Shown here: positions 1 to 10,400 of the stretch, in pieces | Layout of the letters: every line of letters begins with the position of its first letter | Numbering within the stretch: the stretch's first letter is position 1 | Origin: Myxococcales bacterium | GTDB lineage: Bacteria > Myxococcota_C > UBA6777 | Direction: 5' to 3' | Assembly: GCA_020632975.1 (NCBI GenBank) | Contig: JACKEL010000008.1 | Location: 186,001-250,000 of the forward strand | DNA: 64,000 bases | Translations under genes and position numbers: made by a program | The notes under the pieces: model-generated | Databases searched by the model: none | What the model was told of the DNA's origin: nothing | The model's input: the letters and a program-made list of their open reading frames with translations, nothing else

Positions 1-2334
1 TGTCGAGACCATGAGCTGATCTTGTTCAGAAACTTCGAGTGTCGAGGCGACATCACCATTTCGCTCATTGCACTTGATGGTGATCACGCCCTTCCCATTG
101 CGTTTTGTGATGCGATATTCAGAAACAGGCGTGAGCTTTCCATAACCATTTTCAGTGATGGTAAGGAGGTTTTTGTCTTCTTGGGTGGCCACAAGCGAGA
201 CGACTTCGTCATCATCTCCAAGCTTGATCCCTGCGACACCACGAGCGCTACGGCCCATGGGACGGACATCGCCTTCTTTGAAGCGCACAGCCTGACCTTT
301 ACGAGAACACAAGATGACTTCGCGTTCGCCGTCGGTCAAAAGCGTCGAAACCAACTCATCATTGTCGTCGAGTTTCAACGCGATCAAGCCCGCAGATCGG
401 ACAGCAACGTTGGCGTAGGCCATCAGCTCAGTCTTTTTCACGACGCCGCGACGTGTTGCAAAGAACAGATACATCCCATCCTTGAATTCTTTGATGGGAA
501 GGACAGCTTGGGGCTGTTCGCCCTCTTCGAGATTGATCAAGTTGACGATCGGTCGTCCAAGCGCAGTACGCGAGGCTTTGGGGATCTCGTACACTTTGAC
601 TTGGTGCATACGCCCGTGGTTCGTCAAGATCAGCATGTGATCATGCGTCGAAGCCACAAACAACTGGACCACAAAGTCTTCGTCGCGGGTGTTCATGCCC
701 ACGATGCCGCGCCCACCGCGTCTTTGTGCGCGATACTCGGTCAGAGAGTTGCGCTTGATATAACCAGAGTTTGTGATCGTCACGACCATATCTTCTTCGG
801 CGATCAGGTCTTCTTCAGAGATCTGATCGAGCGAACCAGCGATTTGGCAGCGGCGTTCATCACCAAAGTCATCACCGATCTCTTGGAGTTCTTGTTTGAT
901 CAGCTCTTTCAACAACGCTTCGTTTTGAAGGATGTTGGTCAGGCGTTCGATCTCCATGTTGATCTGCTTGAGTTCTTCGATGATCTTGTCGCGTTCGAGG
1001 GCGGTCAATCGTTGCAAACGCAGATCGAGGATGGCTTGGGCTTGGATGCGTGAGAAGTCGAAGCTCGCCATCAAACGTTCGCGTGCTTCATCTGTACTAG
1101 AGGAAGATCGGATGGTTTTGATGATCTCGTCGATGTGATCGAGCGCTTTCTTCAGACCTTCCAAGATATGTGCGCGTTCTTTGGCCTTGCGCAGTTCATA
1201 ACGACATCGACGGATCGTGACTTCGCGGCGATGGTTGATGAAGTGCTTCAACATATCCTTGATATTGAGCAGGCGAGGTTGGCCTTGCACGATAGAGAGA
1301 AGGATGATGCCGAAAGAGCTTTGAAGCGGGGAGTGTTTGTAAAGTTGGTTGAGCACGACTTCGGGCATGACATCGCGCTTCAACTCAACGACAACACGGA
1401 TACCTTCGCGGTTGGATTCATCGCGGAGATCAGAGATACCTTCCACTTTGCGATCGCGCACCAACTCAGCGATCTTCTCGACGAGACGGGCTTTGTTGAC
1501 TTGGTAAGGGATCTCTGTGACGACGATGCGGCTTCGGCCGGTCTTTTCGTCTTCTTCCGTGTTGCAAGTCGCGCGCATCTGGATGATGCCACGGCCTTCT
1601 TTGTATGCTTTGAGGATATCGCGCTGCCCGTGGATCAAACCGCCTGTAGGAAAGTCAGGACCGGGTAGGATGGGTTGCAGCGCGGGTCGTTCTTCAGATG
1701 CGGGTCGTCCCAACACAAGTTCTTCGATGGAAGTCTCGGGGTGATCGATAAGATGCACACAAGCATTGATGACTTCGCGAAGGTTGTGGGGTGGGATCTT
1801 GGTGGCCATCCCCACGGCGATACCGTCAGATCCGTTGACGAGGAGTGCAGGAAAACGAGTGGGAAGCACGATGGGTTCAAGGGTCGAACCGTCGAAGTTT
1901 TCTGTGAAGTCGACAGTTTCTTTGTCGATGTCTTGGAGCATCATCTCGGCAAGACGGGTCATACGCGACTCAGTGTAACGATAGGCCGCCGCAGAGTCAC
2001 CATCGATAGAACCAAAGTTTCCTTGTCCATCAACGAGGGGATAACGCATGTTCCAAGGTTGCGCCATACGCACCAAAGTGTCGTAAACAGCGGCATCACC
2101 GTGAGGGTGATACTTTTTCAAGACTTCCCCAACCACACCCGCACACTTCGAATACTTGCGATTATGCAGCAAACCTTCACGAAACATCGCATAAAGGACA
2201 CGACGGTGGACAGGCTTCAGACCATCACGGATATCTGGCAAGGCCCGACCAATGATGACGCTCATGGCATAATCGAGATACGAGACCTGCATCTCATCTT
2301 CAATGTTAATGGGGGTAACTGACAGATCACTCAT
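1..2334 (-). CDS. gyrA: DNA gyrase subunit A (3' end outside window)
   Basis: Breakage-reunion subunit of the type II topoisomerase that introduces negative supercoils. Reading the minus strand from an ATG at 2334 gives 778 codons open to base 1, so the C-terminus is outside the window. The N-terminus starts MSDLSVTPINIEDEM and runs into the typical SYLDYAMSVIIGRALPD block. The catalytic tyrosine is in AAAYRYTESR, about residue 120. The QRRGGRG sequence matches the GyrA-box that separates GyrA from ParC and begins the DNA-wrapping C-terminal domain. The quinolone pocket reads HPHGDAAVYD, with Ala (residue 81) where E. coli has Ser83. No gene lies directly upstream; the 731-bp gap to the next gene probably carries its promoter. 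Identification is very secure; the choice over ParC rests on the GyrA-box. Confidence 0.97.
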   Translation of the reverse strand, partial: MSDLSVTPINIEDEMQVSYLDYAMSVIIGRALPDIRDGLKPVHRRVLYAMFREGLLHNRKYSKCAGVVGEVLKKYHPHGDAAVYDTLVRMAQPWNMRYPLVDGQGNFGSIDGDSAAAYRYTESRMTRLAEMMLQDIDKETVDFTENFDGSTLEPIVLPTRFPALLVNGSDGIAVGMATKIPPHNLREVINACVHLIDHPETSIEELVLGRPASEERPALQPILPGPDFPTGGLIHGQRDILKAYKEGRGIIQMRATCNTEEDEKTGRSRIVVTEIPYQVNKARLVEKIAELVRDRKVEGISDLRDESNREGIRVVVELKRDVMPEVVLNQLYKHSPLQSSFGIILLSIVQGQPRLLNIKDMLKHFINHRREVTIRRCRYELRKAKERAHILEGLKKALDHIDEIIKTIRSSSSTDEARERLMASFDFSRIQAQAILDLRLQRLTALERDKIIEELKQINMEIERLTNILQNEALLKELIKQELQEIGDDFGDERRCQIAGSLDQISEEDLIAEEDMVVTITNSGYIKRNSLTEYRAQRRGGRGIVGMNTRDEDFVVQLFVASTHDHMLILTNHGRMHQVKVYEIPKASRTALGRPIVNLINLEEGEQPQAVLPIKEFKDGMYLFFATRRGVVKKTELMAYANVAVRSAGLIALKLDDNDELVSTLLTDGEREVILCSRKGQAVRFKEGDVRPMGRSARGVAGIKLGDDDEVVSLVATQEDKNLLTITENGYGKLTPVSEYRITKRNGKGVITIKCNERNGDVASTLEVSEQDQLMVST

Positions 2335-3065
2335 GTGACTATGGGTCCTTTCTGTTCAGTGCATCTTCGCACGGCGCATGACACGAGCATGTTGCATAGC
2401 AGTAATCCGTTTGCTGTGCAACAAACCGAACACAAATGTGCCAAGCAAGGCAAGATCATCTGAGACCAATCTCCCAACAAGGAGGTCTGGGAAAACAGCC
2501 GATGTTTACGCAGCACCACCAAATCTTCAATAAAGGGTCTGCGAAATGATACTTTTTGTGCTTTTGAGCAACGTTTGCTTTGTTGTCACAAAAGGTTTTT
2601 GAGGAGCATTTTGTTTGAGAAGAGAGAAGGCCAACCTAAAAAGCTTTATGGCACCCCCTCTTTTGGGGAGGTGCTTGCTTCGAGAAGGTTGCGCGTGATA
2701 TGCAGTTAACTTTCTTTGAGCACGAGGTTGTTGCATATTTGTCAATCTCCACTACAAAGAAGTGCTATCGCGTTCCCGGTGGCCCTAGAGTTTGCATCCA
2801 TTATGTTTGAGGGATTGCGGTGTTTGTCTGTCTTTGGTTGGTCAGAGGGTTTTTTTGTTTGTCTTCCCATCCATACACCCAAGGTAAGATCACTTACCAA
2901 CCCACAAAACAATATCCAACAACCTACTCCGTCTTCGTGTTGTAACATGACATATCGAAGAGTCTCTTATTCACCCACGTCTTTTTGTTGCCTGCACGTA
3001 GGACCATGCAGGTTCGCACTTTGCAAAAAGACACGAACGTTGTTGAGCCAGAAAGGAGTTTCCGC
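2335..3065. other. Divergent intergenic region, gyrA / giant lipoprotein
   Basis: No convincing gene is present: open frames here are short, lack ribosome-binding sites and have no recognisable motif. It must hold the promoters for gyrA (leftward) and the lipoprotein gene (rightward). The one structure I see is an imperfect hairpin near 2651-2674 with arms GCACC and GGTGC and a C-run facing a G-run. In the gyrA direction a short T-run follows it, so it could be a leader hairpin or attenuator. No clean -35/-10 pair was identified. Confidence 0.5.
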
Positions 3066-6000
3066 GTGAAGTGGCGTAAATCCTGGTCTCTGCTTTCGAC
3101 AACAGCCCTGCTTGCGGCTTGGCTTGTCGCCTGTAATCCCCCCAAAAAGAATGAAGGAGAAGATTGTAAAACCAACTTTGATTGTGTCACCGATCTTGTA
3201 TGTATCCAGAACAAATGCCAAAAGGCTGAAGTAAAGCCTGAAGGCAAGAAGCCCCAAGCTGCGATCACAGGCGCGTTGCGCGTCAAGGTTGGCGAAAATG
3301 CAACCTTGAGTGGTACAAGCAGCCTTTTCTACAGCGCTTCTCCCAAACCCAAATACACTTGGGGTCTTGCGAGCAAACCCGACGGAAGCAGCGCGAGTCT
3401 GAGCGACACAGGTGCTTCTCAAGTCACCATTAAGCCAGATGTACCGGGCTCTTACAAACTCTCTCTCAAGGTTGCAGATGACACCCTTGAAAGTGACGTT
3501 GTAGAAGTCACGCTCGAAGCTTTCAAAGACAATGTCCCCCCCGAAGCCAAAGTCACTCCCGCAGAAGCGACTGTAAAGGCAGGGGAAGCTGTTGCTTTGG
3601 ACGGTTCGACAAGTACAGATGCTGACAACGACACCCTTACCTATGCTTGGAGCTTCCGTTCTAAGCCTGATGGTAGCCAGGCGACGTTGCAGGATGCTGA
3701 CAAAGACAAAGCAAGCTTTACCCCCGATGCAGGCGGTCTGTACGCGGTTGAGCTGAAAGTGACGGACGGCAAAGGCGGCGAAGGTAGCGTGATCGCATAC
3801 ATCACAGCGACCAAAGAAGCGCCCGCGCCCACCCTGACCATGCTTAGCCCCAACACAGGTGTTGTTGGCGCGACTGTCAACTTCGACCTCGAAGGTACAG
3901 GCTTCCTTTATGGCGCCAAAGTTAGCTTCGATGGTGCAGACCTCACAGGGACCGAATACGTCAGCGCAACACGCCTCCGTGCGAAAGTTGATCTGACGGG
4001 CAAGTCCGCAGGAAAAGTGAAGGTCAAGGTCGTCAACCCTGACAGCAAAGAAACCAGCGAGATGGAGTTTGAGATCCTCGAAGGCCAAAAGCCCACGATC
4101 TCTTATGTCGGTCCCGCTCTCGTTATTGCTGGCCAGATCGTCAACTTGACTGTGCAAGGCACAAACTTTGTGCGTGGCGCAACGATCAAGTTTGATGGAA
4201 ATGACCTCAAAACCGAGTATGGTTCCGACACCTCTGTCTCGGGTGTATTGACTGTCCCCAACGACGGTGAATACGACGTGATCGTCACCAACCCCGATGG
4301 CAAGGCTTCCGATCCTTACAAGTTCCGCGTGTCTTCTGTCTCGGCACTTGTGGACGGCATCTCGTTTAGCACCATTGGTAAAGACTGTGCGAGCGAAACC
4401 ATCGTGATCAACGGTCGCAACATGCTTTCGGGCGTGAAAGTCGAACTCGTCGATGCAAACGATGCGACGAAAACCTTCGCACCTATCAAGCTAACCTACA
4501 CCAACATGACTGAAGTCCGCGTTGAGTACGACTTCACACAGTTGATGCCAGGCGCTTACAAACTGAAAGTCACCAACGCAGGAAGTACCAACCCTGCAGA
4601 AGTTGACTTCACAGTCACCGAAACCACCCCCACTCCTTCGCTGCTTTCGGTTCATCCCCGTCGTATGTTCATTGGCGCAAAAGCCAAAGGATATCTCGTC
4701 GCGATGTTCCTCGAAGGCGCCAAGTTGACGCTGGATGGAAACCCCATCACCCCCACCAAGATCAACGATACGTTGTATGAGATCGACGTTGATGGTAGTG
4801 CTTTGACGGCTGCCAAAAAACTCGAAGTCTCCGCAGTGGGCCTCTGTCAAAAGAGCAGCAACAAAGAAGAAGTGGACGCTATCGAGATCCCCATCCCCAC
4901 GGTTACACAGATCGCACCCAATCCTGTTCCTCCAGGAGCACCAAACATTGTGATCCGCGGCGAAGGCTTCCACCCCAACGCAACCGTCACCGTAGATGGC
5001 GCGGCTGCGATGGTCACTTACGTCAACAGCAACATGCTGACCATTGATGGAACCAGCTACACCACCAAGAAAACCTACAAGCTGATCGTCACAAACCCCG
5101 GTATGAAGGCTTCTGCAGAAGCAAGCTTCGACGTGGATGAGTTTATGAAGATCGCTTCGGTCCCCCCAGACGAAGAGTATTTCCTCCGTGTCTGTGGTAG
5201 CAACCTCCAAAACACTGGAAGCGACCCGGCCCCTGAGATCGAGTTGCTCAAAAGTGGTACGTCGGTTGTGAAAAAGACCGCAGCCAACGCGATCGGTTAT
5301 GCAGGTGGTTGTATTGGGACAACCCGTAGCAGCTTCACGGGCCTGACCAGCGGCGAGATCTACGATCTCCGTGTTTGCCGTAAGGTCGCAGGAACCGATG
5401 TTTGCTCTGCGACCGTACCTTGGACCAACAAAGCAAAAGCAACTCCCGCTGCACTCAAAGTAGACACCGTGTTCATGATCGCGAAATCGAGCTGGAACAC
5501 GATCTACATCTGCGGCGAAAACTTGCGTGCTGAGTCCAGCGGTTTGAGCGAAAACCCTGCTGCACGTTTCTATCAAAACGGAACGTTGGTTGGCGAAGTC
5601 AATTACAACGACAACTACTCTTTCTTCTATGCAAGCTCTGGTGATTACCAAGGCTGTGTATACTTCGACGACGATGACAGCGACTTGCCTTCGGGACTCA
5701 TTGCTGGACAAACTTACGACGTCGAAGGATGCCGTGATATCGGCGGAAGTACAGTTTGCTCTTCCAACCGTGTGACTTGGACATGGGCCGTTGGCCCCGC
5801 TCCAGGCGCTCCCACGAGTGGTTCTGGCAGCACTGAGCCCAACTTCCCCCCCGCAATCCAAGGCATCGAGCCTACTTCACCCGCGACTTTTGTGGTGGAT
5901 GCACAAGCTCCTCCCGCGAAAGTTACCTTTAAGATCCGCGGGATCAACTTCTCCACCACAAAAACCAAAGTCTATATCAACAATGTTGATATCTCGACCT

Positions 6001-7379
6001 TGGCAGGCGTGACAGTCACACCGACAGCTTCTGAAATCGAAGTGAAGGACTACCCCATTACTTTGGGAACCAACACGCGTCTTGAGTTGCCGATCGAAGT
6101 GACCAACGACAAAGGTCGTTCGAACACAACCTTCCTCGATATCAACACCACACAACGCGTTCGTGTCTTGTGGGTTGAGTCGATGATTATTCCCATTGAT
6201 GCGAGCAGCTTGACGTTCTACCTCTGGGGTTACGACTTTGCTACCACGCACAAGATCCTCGATGGTGCAGGAAACCCCATCAAGAGTGGAACCAGCGACC
6301 TCAGCTTCAGCTCGAGCAGCAAGGCTCCTTACTTCCTTCAATCGTCCTCTTGGAGCAGCAGCAACTTTAATACGCTGACCCCTGGCTTGGCACCTGTTCA
6401 GCTTGAAAGCGCAACAGGCGTCAAGAGCAATACCGTAAAACTCCGCGTCATTGGCCCTGGCCAGTGGGGAACGGAAGAACTCAGTATTGTTTCGGTGTAT
6501 GACGGAACAGGCTCGGCTGGCGCAGGAAACGCACCTGTCGTGGGCGAAGACACCACTCTGCGCGTGGCCGTGACAGGCTACGATCCTGGTGGTGGTCTTG
6601 GCGCGCCTGGCGAGATCCTTGTGGATGGTATGCCCCGCAAAGTAGAGAAATCGTCGACAGTGCTCAACGGCTACACCTACTTTGAGTTGGAAAAAGTGAG
6701 CTTTTCGAAGTCGGGTATTGTTCCCGTGGTGTTGAAAAACCCCAGCGGTGTTCAAAGTGTACCTCGCTTCTTGAGCGTCACCAATGGCGAAGGCGTCCGC
6801 ATTACTCGCGTGGTGCCCAGCTATACCACAGGTCACTACTTCACCCGTATTATCCGACCTGGGCAAATCAACAACATGTACGTCTATGGGAAAAACATTG
6901 CATCAGACGACAAGGTCTTCCTCGCAGGTATCCCCCAAAAGGTAACCAGCAACTATACGTCTTCGACGTATGACTACCTCAGAGTTGACTTTGATGGTGC
7001 GGATCTTCCCGATGGAACCTACCCTGTGTGGGTTGAGTCCAAAGGGCGCCGTTCAAACACCATCCTCGTAGACGTGATCCGCAATGGTATCAACCCCAAT
7101 GCAGCACCACGCCTCTACACTGTCATTCCCGCAAGTGTGTCCAAAGGCGCACTCACCAGCCTCAACAGCAAGATGCGTATTGCGATTGCTGGTGAAGGTT
7201 TCCGCGAGAATTACATGGTCAACTTTAACGGGCAAAAACTCCCCGTCATCTTCTACAGCAGCCAATTGGTCTTTGTAGAACTCGACCTGAGCGCTGTGGC
7301 AGCAGGTAACCATCCTGTCAGCGTGGAAGATGCAACTGGTAAAGTGAAGTCCTTTGAGTTGGAGCTGGTCGTCGAGTAA
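3066..7379 (+). CDS. Giant PKD / IPT-TIG repeat lipoprotein (paralog 1)
   Basis: 1437-residue exported protein of unknown role, probably a surface adhesin or scaffold. GTG start at 3066, preceded by AAAGGAG at 3052-3058; a longer frame upstream has no ribosome site. The leader ends in a lipobox (LVAC), so the mature protein should be lipid-anchored. A short Cys-rich module (GEDCKTNFDC...C...C) follows. Next come two PKD-type Ig domains, about residues 50-235, each with the pattern TYxW...KPDGS. The rest is a string of roughly eight to ten IPT/TIG domains recognisable by PxxG...V.I.G.NF...VxxDG. The next gene downstream is a clear paralog with the same order of parts, so the pair arose by duplication. 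A strong hairpin directly follows the stop. The domain classes are secure; ligand and function are unknown. Confidence 0.85.
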   Translation: MKWRKSWSLLSTTALLAAWLVACNPPKKNEGEDCKTNFDCVTDLVCIQNKCQKAEVKPEGKKPQAAITGALRVKVGENATLSGTSSLFYSASPKPKYTWGLASKPDGSSASLSDTGASQVTIKPDVPGSYKLSLKVADDTLESDVVEVTLEAFKDNVPPEAKVTPAEATVKAGEAVALDGSTSTDADNDTLTYAWSFRSKPDGSQATLQDADKDKASFTPDAGGLYAVELKVTDGKGGEGSVIAYITATKEAPAPTLTMLSPNTGVVGATVNFDLEGTGFLYGAKVSFDGADLTGTEYVSATRLRAKVDLTGKSAGKVKVKVVNPDSKETSEMEFEILEGQKPTISYVGPALVIAGQIVNLTVQGTNFVRGATIKFDGNDLKTEYGSDTSVSGVLTVPNDGEYDVIVTNPDGKASDPYKFRVSSVSALVDGISFSTIGKDCASETIVINGRNMLSGVKVELVDANDATKTFAPIKLTYTNMTEVRVEYDFTQLMPGAYKLKVTNAGSTNPAEVDFTVTETTPTPSLLSVHPRRMFIGAKAKGYLVAMFLEGAKLTLDGNPITPTKINDTLYEIDVDGSALTAAKKLEVSAVGLCQKSSNKEEVDAIEIPIPTVTQIAPNPVPPGAPNIVIRGEGFHPNATVTVDGAAAMVTYVNSNMLTIDGTSYTTKKTYKLIVTNPGMKASAEASFDVDEFMKIASVPPDEEYFLRVCGSNLQNTGSDPAPEIELLKSGTSVVKKTAANAIGYAGGCIGTTRSSFTGLTSGEIYDLRVCRKVAGTDVCSATVPWTNKAKATPAALKVDTVFMIAKSSWNTIYICGENLRAESSGLSENPAARFYQNGTLVGEVNYNDNYSFFYASSGDYQGCVYFDDDDSDLPSGLIAGQTYDVEGCRDIGGSTVCSSNRVTWTWAVGPAPGAPTSGSGSTEPNFPPAIQGIEPTSPATFVVDAQAPPAKVTFKIRGINFSTTKTKVYINNVDISTLAGVTVTPTASEIEVKDYPITLGTNTRLELPIEVTNDKGRSNTTFLDINTTQRVRVLWVESMIIPIDASSLTFYLWGYDFATTHKILDGAGNPIKSGTSDLSFSSSSKAPYFLQSSSWSSSNFNTLTPGLAPVQLESATGVKSNTVKLRVIGPGQWGTEELSIVSVYDGTGSAGAGNAPVVGEDTTLRVAVTGYDPGGGLGAPGEILVDGMPRKVEKSSTVLNGYTYFELEKVSFSKSGIVPVVLKNPSGVQSVPRFLSVTNGEGVRITRVVPSYTTGHYFTRIIRPGQINNMYVYGKNIASDDKVFLAGIPQKVTSNYTSSTYDYLRVDFDGADLPDGTYPVWVESKGRRSNTILVDVIRNGINPNAAPRLYTVIPASVSKGALTSLNSKMRIAIAGEGFRENYMVNFNGQKLPVIFYSSQLVFVELDLSAVAAGNHPVSVEDATGKVKSFELELVVE

Positions 7380-7396
7380 GAACGCGAACCATTGAG

Positions 7397-7427
7397 CATG
7401 AGAGCCCCGCATGATGGGGCTCTCATG
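7397..7427 (+). terminator. Hairpin terminator after paralog 1
   Basis: Perfect 12-bp stem (CATGAGAGCCCC with its complement) around a 7-nt loop, 17 bases past the stop codon. T-rich sequence follows, but the uninterrupted T-run is delayed (TTTTTT near 7451), so termination may be leaky. Confidence 0.7.
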
Positions 7428-7492
7428 ACTCTTTGATTCTTCCAAGTTTATTTTTTCTTACGCTCCGCATGATTGATGTAAGGAGGGTTTCA

Positions 7493-10400
7493 GTGAATAT
7501 GCGACGCACAAGATTGTGGATGGTTTTCACCCTGTGCCTGTCTGTAGGCATCAGCGTCGTGACCGCCGCTTGCGGCCCACCCGCTCCCAAAAACCTTGGT
7601 GAAGACTGCAAAACAACCCAAGATTGCAATGCCAATCTCATCTGCAACAGCGGCAAGTGCGTGGATGCGCGTTTGCCCAGCGATACTCGCAAACCTACCG
7701 CCAATGCCGGCAACGACAAAAGCGTAAAGGTTGGCGAAGAAGTCACCCTCGATGGCGCAGCCAGCCAAAGTATCGAGGGCAAGACACTTACCTACAAATG
7801 GGAAATCAAAACCAAACCAGACGGCAGCACCGCAAGCCTTAGCGCAGCGGACCAAGCCAGCACCAAGCTCACGCCCGACAAAGTCGGTGTGTACGTGGTC
7901 AGCCTCATGGTCAACGATGGCAAAGATAGCGATCCTGACGAAGTGACCATCAATGTTGCTTCGTCAAACCGCGCTCCTACCGCAAATGCAGGACAAAATG
8001 TTCGCGTTGAAGTAGGCAACAAAGTTGACCTCGATGGTTCGGGCAGTACAGACCCCGATGCAGGTGACAAACTCACCTACACTTGGGAAGTCTTCAAAAA
8101 GCCCGATGGCAGCAGCGCAAGCTTGTCTGACTCCAGCAGCGAAAAACCATCCATCACCCCCGACAAAGTCGGAAGCTACGGCATCCGCTTGACGGTCAGT
8201 GATGGCGCACTCTCTGCGAGTGCAACGGTCTTTATCGAAGCTGTGATCAACAGCCCCGCTCCCGAGTTGACAAGCCTCAACCCCGCTGGTGGCGCAACCA
8301 AGACCAAAGTGACCGTCCAAATCAACGGAAAGAACTTCCTCTTTGGACTGAAACTGCTGTTCGACAAAAAAGAAGTCTCGGACTACCAATTCAAAGGTCC
8401 CGACCAATTGATCGCACAGTTCGATCTGACCTCGACTCCCGTGGGCAAATACAAAGTCGAGATCACCAACCCCGACACCAAAACCTCCAATGCTTTGGAC
8501 TTTGACGTCGTGGACGGTGGTACGCCGACCATCACCAAACTGTCGCCTGAGCTTCTGATCACAGGTCAGTCACTGCGTCTCGTTGTGGAAGGAACCAACT
8601 TCCTTGACGGTGCGAAGGTCGTGTTCAACAACCAAGACCTCACCACCTTCTTCGAGTCCGACACCAAGATCAGCGCTTCTTTGACAGCACCCGCTCCTGG
8701 CGAGTACGAAGTCAAAGTCATCAACCCCGACGCTAAAGAAACACCTGCCCTCAAGGTTGTTGTTTCTGGGGTCCAAGCGATCTTGAACGATCTCTCCTTG
8801 GATCGCATCGGTAACGACTGCCAAAAAGAAACCATCACGGTGTCTGGTAACAACTTCCAACAAGGCCTCAGCGCTGAGTTGGTGGACAAAGCAGACCCCA
8901 GCAAAACCTACGCAGCCACCACCATCACTGTCACTTCGTTGACAGAAGTGAAGTTGGACTTCGACTTCACCAAGATCCCCGTGGGTGCCTACGATGTTAG
9001 CATCAAAAACCCCGATACACCCGCAAGCAAGCCTTTGACCTTCTGGGTCACAGAACCTCCTGGTACGCCCGAGATATTGAGCGTTCACCCCAGCAAGTTC
9101 TTCTACGGCGGCAAAGTGAAGGTGTATGTCACAGGTCTCAACCTCGACAAGTCCTCCTCTGTTGTAGCGACTGGCTTCACTGGTAAAGTGAGCAAAGCCT
9201 TCAACACCGTGAGCTACGAGCTTGAGATCGACACCACCGCTGTGGCCATGGCAGGAAAACTCAGCTTTGAGTTGACCGCGTCTTGTGGTCGTAAGTCCGC
9301 AGCCGTCGAAGTGGAAGCGATCGACGAAGCCAAACCTGAGATCACCCGCGTGGATCTCGGTGTTTTCACAGGCACCGCCCCCACCAAAGCAGTGATCCGC
9401 GGAAAAGGCTTTGGTCTTGCTCCCGCCGTAACGGTCAATGGCACTGCAGTCACTCCCGTCACGCGCGTCGACTCTTACACCCTTGAGATCCCAGGAGCCA
9501 CCTTCACTGCGGCCGGCGATTACAAGTTCATCGTCGAAAACAAAGGGATGCAAAAGTCTGACGAGTACACTGCGAAGTTTATCTCTGGGAACATGCCAGA
9601 CCCCGGCATGGTGATCACTGGAAACCCCTCCCCCACCAGCAGTCTCTTCTACTGGTCGGGTACAGGTCTCCGAAGTGACGAGTCGCCAGCAGGCGATCCC
9701 GTGATCCTTCTCTTTGACCTCAACGGTTCGCCTGTTTGTACCACCGCAGGGATCTCCACCACAGACAGTGCGTCTTACTCTGACGCGATCTATGGCAGCG
9801 ACAACCCCCCCGATTGCGACACAGGTGCTCCCCCCTTGCCCAGTGGTGCTTACTACGTCCAGATCATGAAGGACGACAACGGTACCAAACGCTACTCCAA
9901 CCTCTTCCTCTTTGATCCAGGGGGCGGTAGCGGCCCCACAACGACCGAAACTGAGTACCCGCTCATTCGGTACGCGAACCCATCTTCGTTTGTCAATGTA
10001 ACAACGACAACAATCACGACCCGCATCTATCTCTACAACGGTGGCAGCAGCAGTGATGTTTTCGATGTGTATTTGAACGGTCAAAAGCTTGATACGACAG
10101 TCGATGCAAACTTCTTGTTTGCGCGAACTTCTTCATCGTACTTTGACCTGACTATCAGTAAACCTGCAAATGATACGGCCCACAACGTTCAAGTCGCCTT
10201 TGCAGGAAAACCTGAAAAATCCAATGTGCTTCAAATCCACGTTGATTCAACAAACAAAGTACGGATGAAAACAAATGGCATATCCAGCTCCTATGAGATG
10301 GTGTATGACATAGACACACCTGCCGGTGTTGATTTTGAGATGTACGGTGATCTTATCGGAGATACCGGGAACAAAGTGTCCGTGGGAGGAACTGTAGAAT

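Noticed and set aside
8570..10084. 504-codon minus-strand frame, and similar ones at 2967-4157 and 4491-5861
   Set aside because: Antisense to the giant lipoproteins with His/Cys-rich, non-protein-like translations. Shadows of a strongly biased codon pattern.
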